The notes below the pieces were generated by a model. The model worked only from the letters and a program-made list of their open reading frames with translations, did not search any database and was not told the origin of the DNA. The translations under genes were made by a program, and so were the position numbers. From Galaxea fascicularis (taxonomy: Eukaryota > Cnidaria > Anthozoa > Scleractinia > Euphylliidae), in assembly GCA_948470475.1 (NCBI GenBank), contig OX419335.1:28036191-28100190 (forward strand): 64,000 nt of DNA, written 5' to 3'. Shown one piece after another: positions 10,987-23,709 of the stretch (the first letter of the stretch is position 1; every line of letters begins with the position of its first letter).

Positions 10987-11947
10987 AATGCTATTGTGTA
11001 GGAGTGGAGATTTCGTACAAATTGTAAATCTTATTTTGTTACCATTCTACTCTCTATCTAGTTGAGTAAGCTCAAAACCGAGTCTTTAGTTTGAAAAGAT
11101 GGTAACTGGATGGAAGTGTTAAAGCTATGTTTTTCAATTTGTTTGGATTAAAAAGTATAACAGAAACGCTATCTATCCTACGCTGGACTGTTCGCAGTTC
11201 CGAGTGGTATTAGATGGAGCGCTCTTAAAGCTTGGATCTAATTAACCCCATCTTGATTTTAATGGCAAACGTAAACTCGTCCAATGGACGGGTGTAAGGG
11301 TCATGCTTTTGGTGCCGAGCAAAAGAAAAGCGGGCTGGCTCTGGGGACGAAATTGAGGGAAAGAGTGAAAACTATTACATTATGGTTTAACAATGCCATC
11401 CAAGAATCTTTTCCTTTTTACTGAACTATTCCAATTGATTGATAGTAGAATGAACCGTAATAGTGAAACGTGGGCTTGAAAAACTCGACTCTGAACCAAA
11501 TCATGATCTGCGACCGTGAGAATTCAAAATCTTCCGTGATGGGGAATAGGTAAGACAAACCTAAGGAAGGAAAAAGGGAAGGGGTGCTTTCAGAATGCGC
11601 TATGGCAATGACTTCTTTTAAGTCGCACTTAAGTATTGGATTAATGCTTCCAACGTGTATATTTTAAAGATATTGTATTTAGTTTTCCGATTTCAGTCAT
11701 GTAGCCATGTATTACTTGTCGTCTTCGATAGTCAACCCGGCACTGGCTCGTTCAGTATTTCTCTCTCTTAAAACATGCCTTCTATTCTCAGGGGTATTCA
11801 GATGGATATAACACTACACCGTCACTTTATTTCAACTTTATTTCACTGACATGTAATTCACATCAGAATTTTTTGCCGCGATAAGCAAAATGTATTTGTC
11901 GAGATGGGCAAGGGCGCCAGTGTTAAACCATCTGGTGGTAGATCCTA

Positions 11948-13095
11948 TTACGACTCACACCAGCCAGACCGGTAATCTTTGCTCCACCCGCCCTCAAAGT
12001 TTGGCTTGTGATCCCATCCCCAACATTGGCACCTGCCTCCGCCACTGTTCACCAATGACGTGAACGCCTTACAACCAGTCCAATTCTCCCAGGGATATGG
12101 CGATCGCTGTTTTTCGCAGATCCCCTGACAGTACTTCCGGCAAGCTAAAGCCCTTGTCTCATAATGTGGGTTGAGTACAACCTGGCCATCATAATACCAG
12201 TCGTTACTGTACGCACTTGTGTGTGTGCCAGTGTATCTTTTGGTAACATCCTTGCTGCAGGTGATTGGAGTTCCGCATAACCCTGAAACCGAAATGGATT
12301 TATCCTCTGTGATCTTTAGGGTAAAGAATGTCCTTTCAACGAACATTTCATAAATATACAATTGATCGAATAGATTTTTTATCAGGGGCGTAGCCGGGAT
12401 TTTTCCACTGGTACGCACAATTTTTCATATCTCTTCCCCCCATCCCCCCAAATTTGGTGTGGAAAATCACCGTCTGTTGATTTATCAACACCACTGATTA
12501 AAAAAAAGAACAATCAGAGTTAAATGGGTAAAAGCCGAACAGTTATCTTTAGTTTATTTGCTTTCTTATACATTTTTTGGAATTTTCTTTCATTTCATTT
12601 TTTATTTTCGATTTTTTCAGGTACGCACGTGCGTACCGTGGGTACATGTAGCTACGCCCCTATTTATCATGTCACATTAAAGTGACATATTATTCATGTT
12701 AATCCTTTATGATATGAAATAATATTTTGTTTTTATTTGTATGTTTTTCTTTATAAGTGGGATTTAATTTTTGTAATTTAATACTTTTCATGGATTTCAA
12801 ACTCACTAAAATCTTTCTCATCGCGGAAAGCGATTACCCACGTCCACTCTCTCGTACCCAGATCTCCCACGAAATTAATCATATACCGAATATTCCCTTA
12901 TATTTTATTGGGAAATATTTTGGTTATGTGACACATGAAGGGAGTCACAGATTGTGGGAAATCGCTTCTCATCTCATCCTGTCAGTTTCAGAGAGGAAGA
13001 TATTTTTAACCGCAGCACACAGGCTTACCAACAGCTATGATGGACAGTAACAGGAGAGGAAGAAGAACAATTCGAGCCTGGGTCACTTGAGACAT
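11948..13095 (-). CDS. Small secreted cysteine-rich protein, copy 2
   Basis: Same two-exon structure as the gene at 6573-7719: signal-peptide exon at 13029-13095 and cysteine-rich exon at 11948-12282. The predicted 133-residue protein is the same in both copies, with a 22-residue signal peptide and nine cysteines. Splice sites, poly(A) signals and the intronic foldback element are all retained, so both copies look intact. The copies are so alike that the duplication, or a later gene conversion, must be recent. The function is unknown to me. Confidence 0.72.
12384..12661. mobile_element. Foldback MITE in the intron of copy 2
   Basis: Duplicate of the element at 7009-7285, with the same inverted ends. 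It is one base longer because of an added A near 12523. It was carried along with the duplication and did not insert independently. Confidence 0.7.
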
Positions 13096-15326
13096 CTGAA
13101 TCTTGAGCTTTCAGTCGCGTTCCCTGTGAAAAAGAAAACCGCTGTTTTTAGTTGAGACTAACGCAGGAATAATTTTTGTATTTTGTTTTCTTCAATTATC
13201 CCATTATTATTGTTGTTTTTGTTTTAGAGATTTTACCGCGAAAACCTTCATTAAAACTAGGCTGTATTTAAAGAGGCATTATCGTGGCAATTTTCTTTCC
13301 CTTTTTGATTTGGAGGAGGTGGGGTGGGGAAAGTAAAATTCAGTTCATGTTGTACCTAAGATTCTTGCTCATACACGCGCGAATTTCTTCCAGATCCCGA
13401 ACGGCACGATATCAAGTGAAGCCAAAAGAAGGACGTAAAAGAGCTACAGTTAGGTTTTACCGGCGATTTTGTCCGAGACAAACGGAAGAAATAAAACGAG
13501 CCAGTCTGATTCTAATGAAGTTTAACGTTGTCTTGGTCAACATTCTAATAAAGAAATAATTCACGTCTAGCTTAGACAGTGTCAGAACCGCGCTTTTTAA
13601 CTTGTGATGAACCGTGTATTCCTGTATTCCTTTTGCACTGAATATCGGCCCGGAAATTCAGTGGAAATTCGAGTCTAAGTTTGATGAAATTGTGGAGTTT
13701 TCCTTTGCAGTATTTCATATCAAACTTTTGCAGTACAGTGAAATTAATTCCTTTTGTTTTTCACAACAAACAAGCGAAATAAGTTTTAGTAGGTTTTAAT
13801 TAACCAAAAGCAGCTCGGAAATTAGGGAAATGTATTCTATTTCCTAAAAGATTTTGCGACGTAAATTCGGTCGTGTCGTAGCTTACACAAACCACACATC
13901 CCTTACAACAGAAACAACAGCAGTAGAATCAGTTCCTGAATGGATGCGCGTGTCGGGGCCGATGGATCGCCAACAATTTACCTTTCCAAGAAAAAACACA
14001 AACGCATAAGAAATTCTTAACTTTTTTCGATTTTAATTTTAGTGTTTCGCTTGAGATGAATCGCACTTGATGTGTACATCTACGGAAACCATCAAAAACG
14101 GTAAAAACAAATTGATCAAGTTAGTGCAATAAACACTTTATGTTGAAAATGTTTTTGTAGTACATTAAAGCCTTCTGGGCAAAGTTTACTTTTTAAGTTC
14201 TTACCTCAGTAATGATAATTCCTATGATAGGGGATCTTCTCTGCACTGAAACCAAGCAGCTGAGACCCAATATACAGGGGCACAGGGGCAAAGGGCAAAG
14301 CAGGTCAAGCGAGACGGTTCTTTCATCATTCCAGATCATAATAATGGCACCTAATGTTTAGACTGCGTGCTGTCAGGCTAAAATTTAAAGGCAGTGCAAA
14401 CCTTTTGTTTAAAAGTAAGTAATCAGTCAGTTTTTATCATTGGTCAATAAGAGATAAACCAACCTTGGAAACCAATTACTGTATTGTTTGGAGTGGCAAG
14501 TCAGGTGCGAAACTGCTTCGATAATTTTAACATAACCGACTTTTTTTACCCCTTAATCTAAGTTTTACAAAAAAGTGAAACAAAAAGAAACAAAAAACAA
14601 CTTAAAAACACAAAACAAAGCAAAAACCGGGTAAAATGAACCATGCTGTCTCATTATCTAGTCTACCTACCCAACCAGAACCATTTTATTATCTATTAAT
14701 TAGATTTTTCATGTGTCCATTTCAGACACGCCTGACAATGAAATCTGTTGTCATTTTCATCATCCGAAACGACCTAATATTTTAAAAAGTAAAACAAGAA
14801 AACGAGAGTAAAGGCACTGGACTGTATCCATGTCAGAAACAATTTATTTTACCAGTTGACAACAAACAGACATTGACAAATCGATGGGCGATTTGTTAGC
14901 AGCAGTGAATCGGCCGTTTACAATATCCGTCTATTTAGATTAAGAAGGAACAGCTTTTGTTGAATCAACTTCGGATTCCACTCTAGGACGGATAATTCCT
15001 CCGAAGGATTTTCGTTTTCTAAGTAAAGACAGAAAAGCACCGTCGTAACGACAACCACACGACTGAAACGTTTGGTCTAACAATCGAGACCAAAGCGCTC
15101 CTGCAAAAATCTCCTTTCAGAAATTTCCGAGTACAGTCCTTCGATTGAAGTGTATATTAAATATTTGTTTTGGTAACGAAGCTGTTGTAAACCAACCCGT
15201 GACTACCCATGATCTTGAATACCTTTCATGTATTCAAATACTTGCAGGCAAATCTGCACTGCATGTTGTTGTTAACAGATTGGTAGCTTAAACAGTAGGT
15301 GCGCTATGTCCCTTAATACTGAGGGT

Positions 15327-15406
15327 TGTCCAATACACACGAACTGAGTCGGGTCGACTTTTTGGTGTAGACGACCCGTCAAGCGGAAGTCAGGTCGTGG
15401 TCCGAG
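15327..15406 (+). repeat. Left inverted terminus of the giant element
   Basis: Begins TGTCCAATACACACG. It contains GTCGGGTCG and GACGACCCGTC, the same half-sites that recur in the internal 144-bp monomers. It pairs with the right terminus at 31626-31705. Confidence 0.7.
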
Positions 15407-15470
15407 AAGAAGTAAAGTAACAGGAAGTTCCTATATAAAAGAAGGTTGGACGAACCGTTTGTAAAACGGT

Positions 15471-15839
15471 GACGGGTCGTGACGACCCGTCTAGTTTGTG
15501 ACGAGCCGTCATTTGAAATGTCGACCCGTCTTTTAGAAATGTCAGGTGGTGAGAGACTTAGAAAAAATCGCGTATGTGGAGCACACAGTTGGGCGCGAGA
15601 CCGTGGAAAACGTTGACGGGTCGTGACGACCCGTCTAGTTTGTGACGAGCCGTCATTTGAAATGTCGACCCGTCTTTTAGAAATGTCAGGTGGTGAGAGA
15701 CTTAGAAAAAATCGCGTATGTGGAGCACACAGTTGGGCGCGAGACCGTGGAAAACGTTGACGGGTCGTGACGACCCGTCTAGTTTGTGACGAGCCGTCAT
15801 TTGAAAAGTCGACCCGTCTTTTAGAAATGTCAGGTGGTG
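15471..15839 (+). repeat. 144-bp satellite, left block (about 2.5 units)
   Basis: Monomer starts lie at 15471, 15615 and 15759. Each begins with two 10-nt arms, GACGGGTCGT and ACGACCCGTC, around a single base. The third unit is broken after CAGGTGGTG by the nested element. Because 144 is divisible by three, an open frame with a 48-residue period runs on the minus strand. I do not regard it as a gene. Confidence 0.93.
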
Positions 15840-15919
15840 CACTTATGTCCAGAAATGCACTCAATGACGAAAATGGCAAATTTGACGAAATTTCGCCACC
15901 AGTTTGGAAAATATGTATA
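15840..15919 (+). repeat. Left inverted terminus of the nested element
   Basis: Contains ATGTCCAGAAATGCAC, then AACGAAAATGGC-like and GACGAAATTTCGCCACC blocks. All are found inverted at 23631-23709 with few mismatches. Confidence 0.8.
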
Positions 15920-15965
15920 TCCTAAGGGAATGTGGCGAAAATGGCGAATTTGCCAAAATCACATG

Positions 15966-17300
15966 CTAGCCAAATATGGTGGTGATTTTGGCGAATCTGG
16001 CGAATCGGGCAATTTTCGCAAATATGGCGAAAATGGCAAATCTTTGTCAAATTGCCAAACTTATGCAAATGACTTCAACACATGGCAGTGAGCTATGTTG
16101 GCGATTTTGGCAAATATGGCGAAAATGGCAAATCTTTGTCAAATTGCCAAACTTATGCAAATGACTTCAACACATGGCAGTGAGCTATGTTGGCGATTTT
16201 GGCGAATCTGGCGATTTTGGCAAATATGGCGAAAATGGCAAATCTTTGTCAAATTGCCAAACTTATGCAAATGACTTCAACACATGGCAGTGAGCTATGG
16301 TGGCGATTTTGGCGAATCTGGCGATTTTGGCAAATATGGCGAAAATGGCAAATCTTTGTCAAATTGCCAAACTTATGCAAATGACTTCAACACATGGCAG
16401 TGAGCTATGTTGGCGATTTTGGCGAATCTGGCGATTTTGGCAAATATGGCGAAAATGGCAAATCTTTGTCAAATTGCCAAACTCATGCAAATGACTTCAA
16501 CACATGGCAGTGAGCTATGTTGGCGATTTTGGCGAATCTGGCGATTTTGGCAAATATGGCGAAAATGGCAAATCTTTGTCAAATTGCCAAACTTATGCAA
16601 ATGACTTCAACACATGGCAGTGAGCTATGGTGGCGATTTTGGCGAATCTGGCGATTTTGGCAAATATGGCGAAAATGGCAAATCTTTGTCAAATTGCCAA
16701 ACTTATGCAAATGACTTCAACACATGGCAGTGAGCTATGTTGGCGATTTTGGCAAATATGGCGAAAATGGCAAATCTTTGTCAAATTGCCAAACTCATGC
16801 AAATGACTTCAACACATGGCAGTGAGCTATGTTGGCGATTTTGGCGAATCTGGCGATTTTGGCAAATATGGCGAAAATGGCAAATCTTTGTCAAATTGCC
16901 AAACTTATGCAAATGACTTCAACACATGGCAGTGAGCTATGGTGGCGATTATGGCAAATCTTTGTCAAATTGCCAAACTTATGTAAATGACTTCAACACA
17001 TGGCAGTGAGCTATGGTGGTGATTTTGGCGAATATGGCGATTTTGGCAAATATGGCAAAAACGGCAAATCTTTGTCAAATTGCCAAACTTATGCAAATGA
17101 CTTCAACACATGGCAGTGAGCTATGGTGGCGATTATGGCAAATCTTTGTCAAATTGCCAAACTTATGTAAATGACTTCAACACATGGCAGTGAGCTATGG
17201 TGGTGATTTTGGCGAATATGGCGATTTTGGCAAATATGGCAAAAACGGCAAATATTTGTCAAATTGCCAAACTCTTACAAATGACTTCCACACATGGCAG
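15966..17300 (+). repeat. 110-bp satellite, left array of the nested element
   Basis: Units of 110 bp (for example 16187, 16297, 16407, 16517) contain CACATGGCAGTGAGCTATG followed by short submotifs of the type GGCGATTTTGGC and GGCAAATATGGC. Some units near 16080, 16730 and 16930-17190 have lost internal submotifs, which shows slippage at two scales. Short frames with repeated Trp/Arg/Leu runs are artefacts of the repeat. Confidence 0.93.
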
Positions 17301-17769
17301 CCATTCATTTACTATCATACATAGCATAACAATACTGTCCATTGTAATATGCCTCATTCTTCAAAAGCCTCTGACATATGCAAATGAACTCTTCAGTTCA
17401 CTGTGGAAAGGTTTTTAACAAATACCCTTTACTAAACACACAAGTTAACCAAAGACAACAATGGAATTGTCTAATGGTGTGTTTTCTGAAATTTGTATTC
17501 TACAGATTAGTCTAACATCAAGTTTACAAACATTCTAAAAAGTGTAGTTACCAATATTATTTGGACTAGTGTTAACACCACATGAGTTAAATGAGTAAGG
17601 CACTGTCCTCTCATGGTTCTCACGCACAAAGCAGAATAGTTTCCACAAGGTTTCTTGGAAGACTTTGATTTTTACATTACGAAAATCCACCTGTGAAGGT
17701 GTGACATCATTTGTAGGAAGGGAACAGATAGTGAGATACCACACACAGGCAGCAGAAGTCATGTTATGA

Positions 17770-18060
17770 ATAATAAACCACAATGAAGCTAAAGCATCCC
17801 AACGTCATCAAGCCAGTATTGCTTAGAGGATTAACTCCACCTCTTGTTGTAATTTACCACATGTTTTGGCACCGCTTCATTCACGAAAAGTTGCAGGTCA
17901 TCGATAAGCTGTAGTATGGACCTCACCGATTAATAAACCACAGTGAATCCAATGTATCCCAACGTCACCAAGCCAGTATTGCTTAGAAGATAAACTTCAA
18001 CACCTGTTGTAATTTCCATATATTCCTGCATCGCTTCATTGCACGAAAAGCTTGAGTTGA
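17770..18060. repeat. Two tandem copies of a 160-bp segment
   Basis: AAGCCAGTATTGCTTAGA and nearby blocks ending near GCACGAAAAG occur at about 17770-17900 and again at about 17931-18060, with some 15-20% difference by eye. Confidence 0.7.
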
Positions 18061-19650
18061 CCCTCAACATTCTCTCAAAGACGCCATTTTGAAATGTCAC
18101 AAGATCTCAAAATATACACTGTATGTAACGCAAACGAAGCGTAACTAGTACCCAACTCTCCAATCTTGCCTCAAACTGAACTATGTGAACTATGTAAGTA
18201 AATATTCCCTGAACTGACCCCCCTCACTGAAAATTCTCCGAATCATGGAGCTTCAAACAAATCTTGGATTATTTGAGATAAGTTATGTCACTGTGTATTT
18301 AACAAATACCTATAGCGATTTTGGTGAAGGATAGATTACAGAATACCCTTCTTTTTACTCAGAAGGCTGCCACAGCAGTCCCACATGTACAATTAGGCTA
18401 ATGTAAACTTAAAGCTTAGCTTACATATTTCATGCACTTGTTACTACAAAACTGAAAATGCGATAACTTCATCATTTAAGAAGTGAATCAAAACAAGAAC
18501 CACTCCCACTAGGCAGACAGTCATTAATTTAAGCTCACACATTACACTCATTACAAACAAACATGTATAGTAATTTAAACGAAGTTTAGATCACAGAATT
18601 CCCATCCACTTACTCGGCAGATGCCACAGTATCCCACATGTACAATAACCTTAATTTAAACTTATAGACTCAGTAATACAAAAAGATTGCGGTAACTTTG
18701 TTTTTTAACGAATGAAAACAACAACAACAACATGTAATATACCTCGTTCTTAAATCTACAAATCCCAAACAACCACTTAAAAGGTGTCGTTGTTTGAATA
18801 TTTCTAATTTAGGTTCCTCGGGAGTGCGTACTGCGGCGGTACTCCAATTTATTCCTTCAAGTTTTTAATATTCATATTCATAAATTAATGCAGACAATGA
18901 TAATGACTGTGTGACAGAGCAGGTCTGCATACCTCTTGACTACATTTAAAGAACAGATTTGTTAAAGTTCATATGACATATCATATCTCACATTAAAAAC
19001 AATAATAAAGATCACTTAACCGCTTATCAATGTATTACTATTTTGTCTATCCCAACTATGATCGATTTGCTCCCATGGTTTGTGCTAATCATTGCTTAAT
19101 ATATATGAAGACCTATATGTGTCGTGGTATTTAACTTTGGTTAGCTCTAACTATGCTTGGAACAACTCACCCCAAAAGATTAGCACTTTCAAAAAGCAGT
19201 TGCTCCTGAGAATACCTTGGGTATAACAATTACCCTGACTTAGACATTTTGAGAAAATTAACCTTTTCTATGGAGATACTCCATCCAACCCCAATCACAG
19301 ATAATGGCCACAATAATTTAATTCGAGTAATAGAAGTTTTTATTGGCCTCTCATTTGTAAAACAATTATACCATGCAGCAACAAATCAACATCATGGAAA
19401 ATATTTAATCGGTATAAATGATTATGAAAAAGTTCACATGAAATATATACATTTATAAAATGTTGGAAGAGTTACGAGCGCTGTGATTGGTCGAATCGAG
19501 TTCATTATATCCCGATAAAGCACGCACTCTACGTCACGCGCATGCACTGTTGAGTTATAATGCACGCTGCCTACGTCACAAATAGGTATGAAAGCTCGCT
19601 TAAATCTCCGGGACATTTTATAAAAGAAATAAAAAACTTGTTCCTCGTAC

Positions 19651-19789
19651 ATTGTTGAGTTACATAAGCACTTGGGAATTTTTAAGAACACTCGAGAAGT
19701 GCCAGAAGCACTCGCCTTCGGCTCGTGCTTCTCTAGGCACTTCTCTCGTGTTCTTAAAAATTTCCGCGTGCTTATATAACTCAACAATG
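19651..19789. repeat. Foldback hairpin with arms of about 62 nt
   Basis: ATTGTTGAGTTACATAAGCA at 19651 pairs with the inverted TGCTTATATAACTCAACAAT ending at 19789. A GC-rich tip, CTCGCCTTCGGCTCG, sits in the middle. The arms are mostly complementary, typical of a small foldback MITE in the nested element. Confidence 0.8.
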
Positions 19790-22770
19790 CACTCAGCGCG
19801 TTTTTTATTACTTTATTACAGCAGTAATAGAAATCAATTCCAACTTAAAATGCATGAGTGTTTCCACCCTTCCACCCATAAGATCAGATATTCAAAAAAG
19901 TGATTGCTAATGAAAAAAACAAAAAACAAAAAGTATTCGATTACACTAACTTGAGGCACTTTAACAAAACACCTTATCTTAGCAGCACCTGATCGCACCC
20001 TAATTCCTGATATCTTAAAATATCTATAATTTAACCACTCTTATTTACTTCAAATAGTGGCTTGGATGATTACAACTCCTAGTTACGGTCTGCTTGTGGA
20101 AACCCTTCCCTTGCCTCAACAAGGCAGTGAACTTTGTAATTGTGCTAAAAATAATTCTAGTCATCAAACCCATTTAAATGGCACTGACTGGAATGGATAC
20201 TCCAGTATCAGGTGTCCAGGAGGGAAGACTGGACCTGTATGATCTTATTTTTGGGTGAAGTTCCAACTCTTTTTTGGGATTTAGAGGGAAAACAACTTTT
20301 TGCCACCTGACAGGGACATTTAGAAATTCAACCACTAAGCGTTGAACATTGTAAGGATTGTTTATTTTTACACATTCGTATTTAAACAGTCTAGTGAAGC
20401 TTAAGAGCCATTAATTAATATACACTAAACAACAAGGGAGGATTTTGTCACCCCACTGAGACTAAATGCAGCCTTCTTCTATTATGGATGGCAAGGATCG
20501 AAAAGGATTGCATTTTGCCAAAATGATGGAAATGATATCTTTCTCCTCCCATTCAAACAAATGTAAAGGATGTCATTATCAGCCATGGGCCAGGATATCC
20601 ACTATACATTAATATAAAATGAGGTTGACTTCATTGCAGCAACTTTTATCAATGGCTATTGGTTTTATATCCCCACTTACTTCAAAACTTAATAACAGCC
20701 ATGAATCACAATGTCTCAGCATGAGTAAAATTCATGCAGTACCAATTTCAGTGAAGATTGCAGTGGAGAACAACAAAACTGTCCAACACTGTTCCTTTGA
20801 ATGGTGAAGAGGATACACTTACCAGTATTTGTTGTGCCAAAGTTTAGCTCACTAACAAAAGGCAAAAATGCCATAAAGATGGGTATGATCTGTTACAAAC
20901 CTGATGGCAAATTGTTACCTTACTTAAACATTTTTTATTCACAAAAACCATCCCCATCCCATGACTCATGCCAAAATAGACCACGTGGGAGTATCCCCTT
21001 GGCCTTCTCATAGATGAATCAACTTAAGTTTCTCTATATAATTGCCACTGTAACAACATTACTCCCAACTACACTGCCCCATTTTTATACATCAACATTG
21101 CTGGCTTTTATTATAAATACAGCAGAAACTTTGTAACTGAAGATGATAAGCTGTTAAAATAAGTTTTGCAAATTAGAAAACATGTCCTTCCCTTCCAGTG
21201 ATTTTCATGACTGCTGCTCTCCAAGACCTCTTGTTCAGGTGATAGATATCTTGGACGACAACACCCTTGGAGGAAAAGAGTTCTACTGAGTTATGCCATA
21301 GTACATAGGATAGTTACAAATCTGTTGGCTAAACATATATTGAGAAATAGATGTGTTGTTAACTTTTCCAGTATACTAAAAATAATTTGTTCATGCATGA
21401 GGTATATTTTGATATGGGTATTAATTTAATGGTTTAGTTTATACAATATGGACCTTCCCCCTCCCACTTCCAGTGGAACATCGTATAGTGTGGCAGATGA
21501 ATCAAGCTTTCTGATAAACATGCTACAAGGAAAAACAAACATTGGACGCTAAAATCCAGAAAAGAAAACATAACACTTATTTGAGGTGATTTGTTTTTAT
21601 ATGGGGTCACGAGACTCTTTTACAAATTATCCTTATGGCTATTTTTTTCCTCTCTTTCTTTTGTAAATACGCCATTAAATTGTAATAAATAAATAAATAA
21701 TCACAAACAACAAACGAAAAACAAACAAGAGTTGTCGGGTGGTCCTTACAAGCGCAGAAAAAACCAGCATTTAAAACAATCTCACCTTTAAACTTCGACT
21801 CTTCAAGAACAATTAACTTTCGTCAAACCACTGGAATGAATTCCAACCCAATTCGTTGAACAAAAACAGAGGACAACCAGAAATTTAAGAGCAAAACGAA
21901 CAAAGAAAGAGATTGGTGAAAAATTATCACGTGACGCTTGTCCATCCTCATCGTTGCTTACATAAAGTGTTGTTTGGGATCACAACACATTTCAAAATGG
22001 CGTCTACGACAGATCGTTTGGTGTTAACTATCACCAAGTTATCCCTCGAAGCAATTTTACAACCAAACTAGCACATTGTAACAACGGTTGTCGTTATCCT
22101 CTAAAAAGGCAGTGGCATGGCAATACTTCGGATTCATCATAGATTGGTACTTATCATAAAGCAACGTTGGTTTCAGCCGGGTGTCAGCCGGGTTGAAGTG
22201 TAAACGGCGATGTTAAAATACCTTTGCGAACAGGGCTCGGGATTGACTTAACGGTTTGCATAATCCTCTGCAACAGTTGTTACACACGTGCAATCAGAAT
22301 TTCGAAGAAGAAAGACTCAAGGCCTTCCATAACACCTTTCAGGTACAATTCTGCTGTGTCGGAAACACTACGGGAAACCCAAATTTTCATACACAACTTT
22401 TGCAAAAAAAATTGGTAAGTACAACGATGTTCACTTTATACTAAACTATTTCTTACAATAGGCAGTGCATAAAAATTATGCAAGATTTCCAAACAGCACG
22501 AAACATGAATTACATGTATAAACCTCACGCATTTTATGCCTTCAAACGATGGATTTTTGGGAACATTTACCACGAAAAGAAAGCATGTACATTTAATGTT
22601 TATGCCTGTCTGGAAATCTTTCCCATGCTACTACTAAATAATGTCATTGTTGCCTATGTAAACTAAATATGTTTAACCCTATTTGTTAAAAGCTTTCCAC
22701 AGCTGTTTGCATAATTTGCCATTATCACCAAGATCATTCCCATGAAAGGGAGACTCTTGCCTTCTCATTT

Positions 22771-23610
22771 CAATCACTGGCTATTTGGCCATATTTGCCA
22801 TTTTCTTCACATTCCAATAGTCTATACATATTTCTAAAACTGCTGATAAAGATTAGTTGAATTTGCCTTTTTCCCCAATTTTGCCAAAATCGCTGCTTTC
22901 CAAGGGGGCCCTCTTGCCCTCTCATTTGCATTTGCCACGCATTCACCGGCAATTTTGACGAATTCGCCATTTTCGCCAATTTCGCCAAAATCGCCGCTTT
23001 CCAAGGGGGTCCTCTTGTCTTCTCATTGGCATTTGCCACACATTCGCCGGCGATTTTGGCGAATTCGCCATTTTCACCATATTCGCCAATTTCGCCAAAA
23101 TTGCCGCTTTCGAAGGGGGCCCTCTTGTCTTCTCATTTGCATTTGCCACACATTTGTTGGCGATTTTGGCGAATTCGCCATTTTTGCCTTATTCGTCAAT
23201 TTCACCAAAATCGCCGCTTTCGAAGGGGGCCCTCTTGTGTTCTCGTTTGCTTTTACTACACATTCGCCAACGATTTTGGCGAATTCGCCATTTTTGCCAT
23301 ATTCGCCAATTTCGCCAAAATCGCCGCTTTCGAAGGGGGCCCTCTTGTCTTCTCATTTGCATTTGCCACACATTCGCCAACGATTTTGGCGAATTCGCCA
23401 TTCTCACCATATTTGCCAATTTCACCAAAATCGCCGCTTTCGAAGGGGGCCCTCTTGTCTTCTCATTTGCATTTGCCACACATTCGCCAACGATTTTGGC
23501 GAATTCGCCATTTTTGCCATATTCGCCAATTTCGCCAAAATCGCCGCTTTCCAAGGGGGCTCTCTTGTGTTCTCCTTTGCATTTGCCACACATTCGCCAA
23601 TTTCGCCATA
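22771..23610 (-). repeat. 110-bp satellite, right array of the nested element
   Basis: Units of 110 bp (for example 23271, 23381, 23491) contain CGATTTTGGCGAATTCGCCA, then a GC-rich block with GAAGGGGGCCCTCTTG. Read on the minus strand they share the GGCGATTTTGGCGAA and ATGGCAAAAATGGC style of the left array, so the arrays are related and inverted. Units before 22900 are degenerate. The open frames are artefacts of the repeat. Confidence 0.9.
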
Positions 23611-23630
23611 TTCCACAATTTCACTTAGTC

Positions 23631-23709
23631 TATACTATATTTCCAAACAGGTGGCGAAATTTCGTCAAAATTGCCATTTTCGTTATTGGGTGCATTTCTG
23701 GACATATCT
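23631..23709 (-). repeat. Right inverted terminus of the nested element
   Basis: Inverted counterpart of 15840-15919. It ends in GGTGCATTTCTGGACATATCT, directly followed by the second CAGGTGGTG. Confidence 0.8.

Larger units (their letters stand above)
10988..15319. repeat. Segmental duplication, unit 2
   Basis: Second copy of the segment downstream of HypX. The first 450 bp or so are diverged, with deletions relative to unit 1. From about 11447 to the breakpoint after 15319 the match is almost perfect. Homology stops at TTAATACT, where the large satellite-rich element begins, and resumes at 31711. Confidence 0.9.
17301..22770. other. Single-copy interior of the nested element, no gene recognised
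   Basis: About 5.5 kb of A+T-rich sequence with only short open frames and no transposase motif. It contains an internal duplication at 17770-18060, a weaker pair near 18360-18420 and 18600-18670 (both with CCCACATGTACAAT), and a strong hairpin at 19651-19789. It may be captured host DNA or the decayed core of an element. Confidence 0.5.
15840..23709. mobile_element. Nested 7.87-kb element with 9-bp target duplication
   Basis: CAGGTGGTG lies immediately outside both ends (15831-15839 and 23710-23718). Removing 15840-23709 and one copy of this 9-mer restores a normal 144-bp monomer, which shows insertion. The termini are inverted repeats of about 75-80 bp: TATGTCCAGAAATGCAC on the left and its inverted match on the right, although the outermost 4-5 bases differ. 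Each terminus leads into a 110-bp tandem array, and the two arrays are inverted with respect to each other. A 9-bp duplication with long inverted ends suggests a Mutator-like element, but I find no transposase. Confidence 0.82.

Noticed and set aside
15966..17300. Possible CRISPR-like array of regular repeats
   Set aside because: Units are contiguous 110-bp tandem copies with no variable spacers, in an animal genome.
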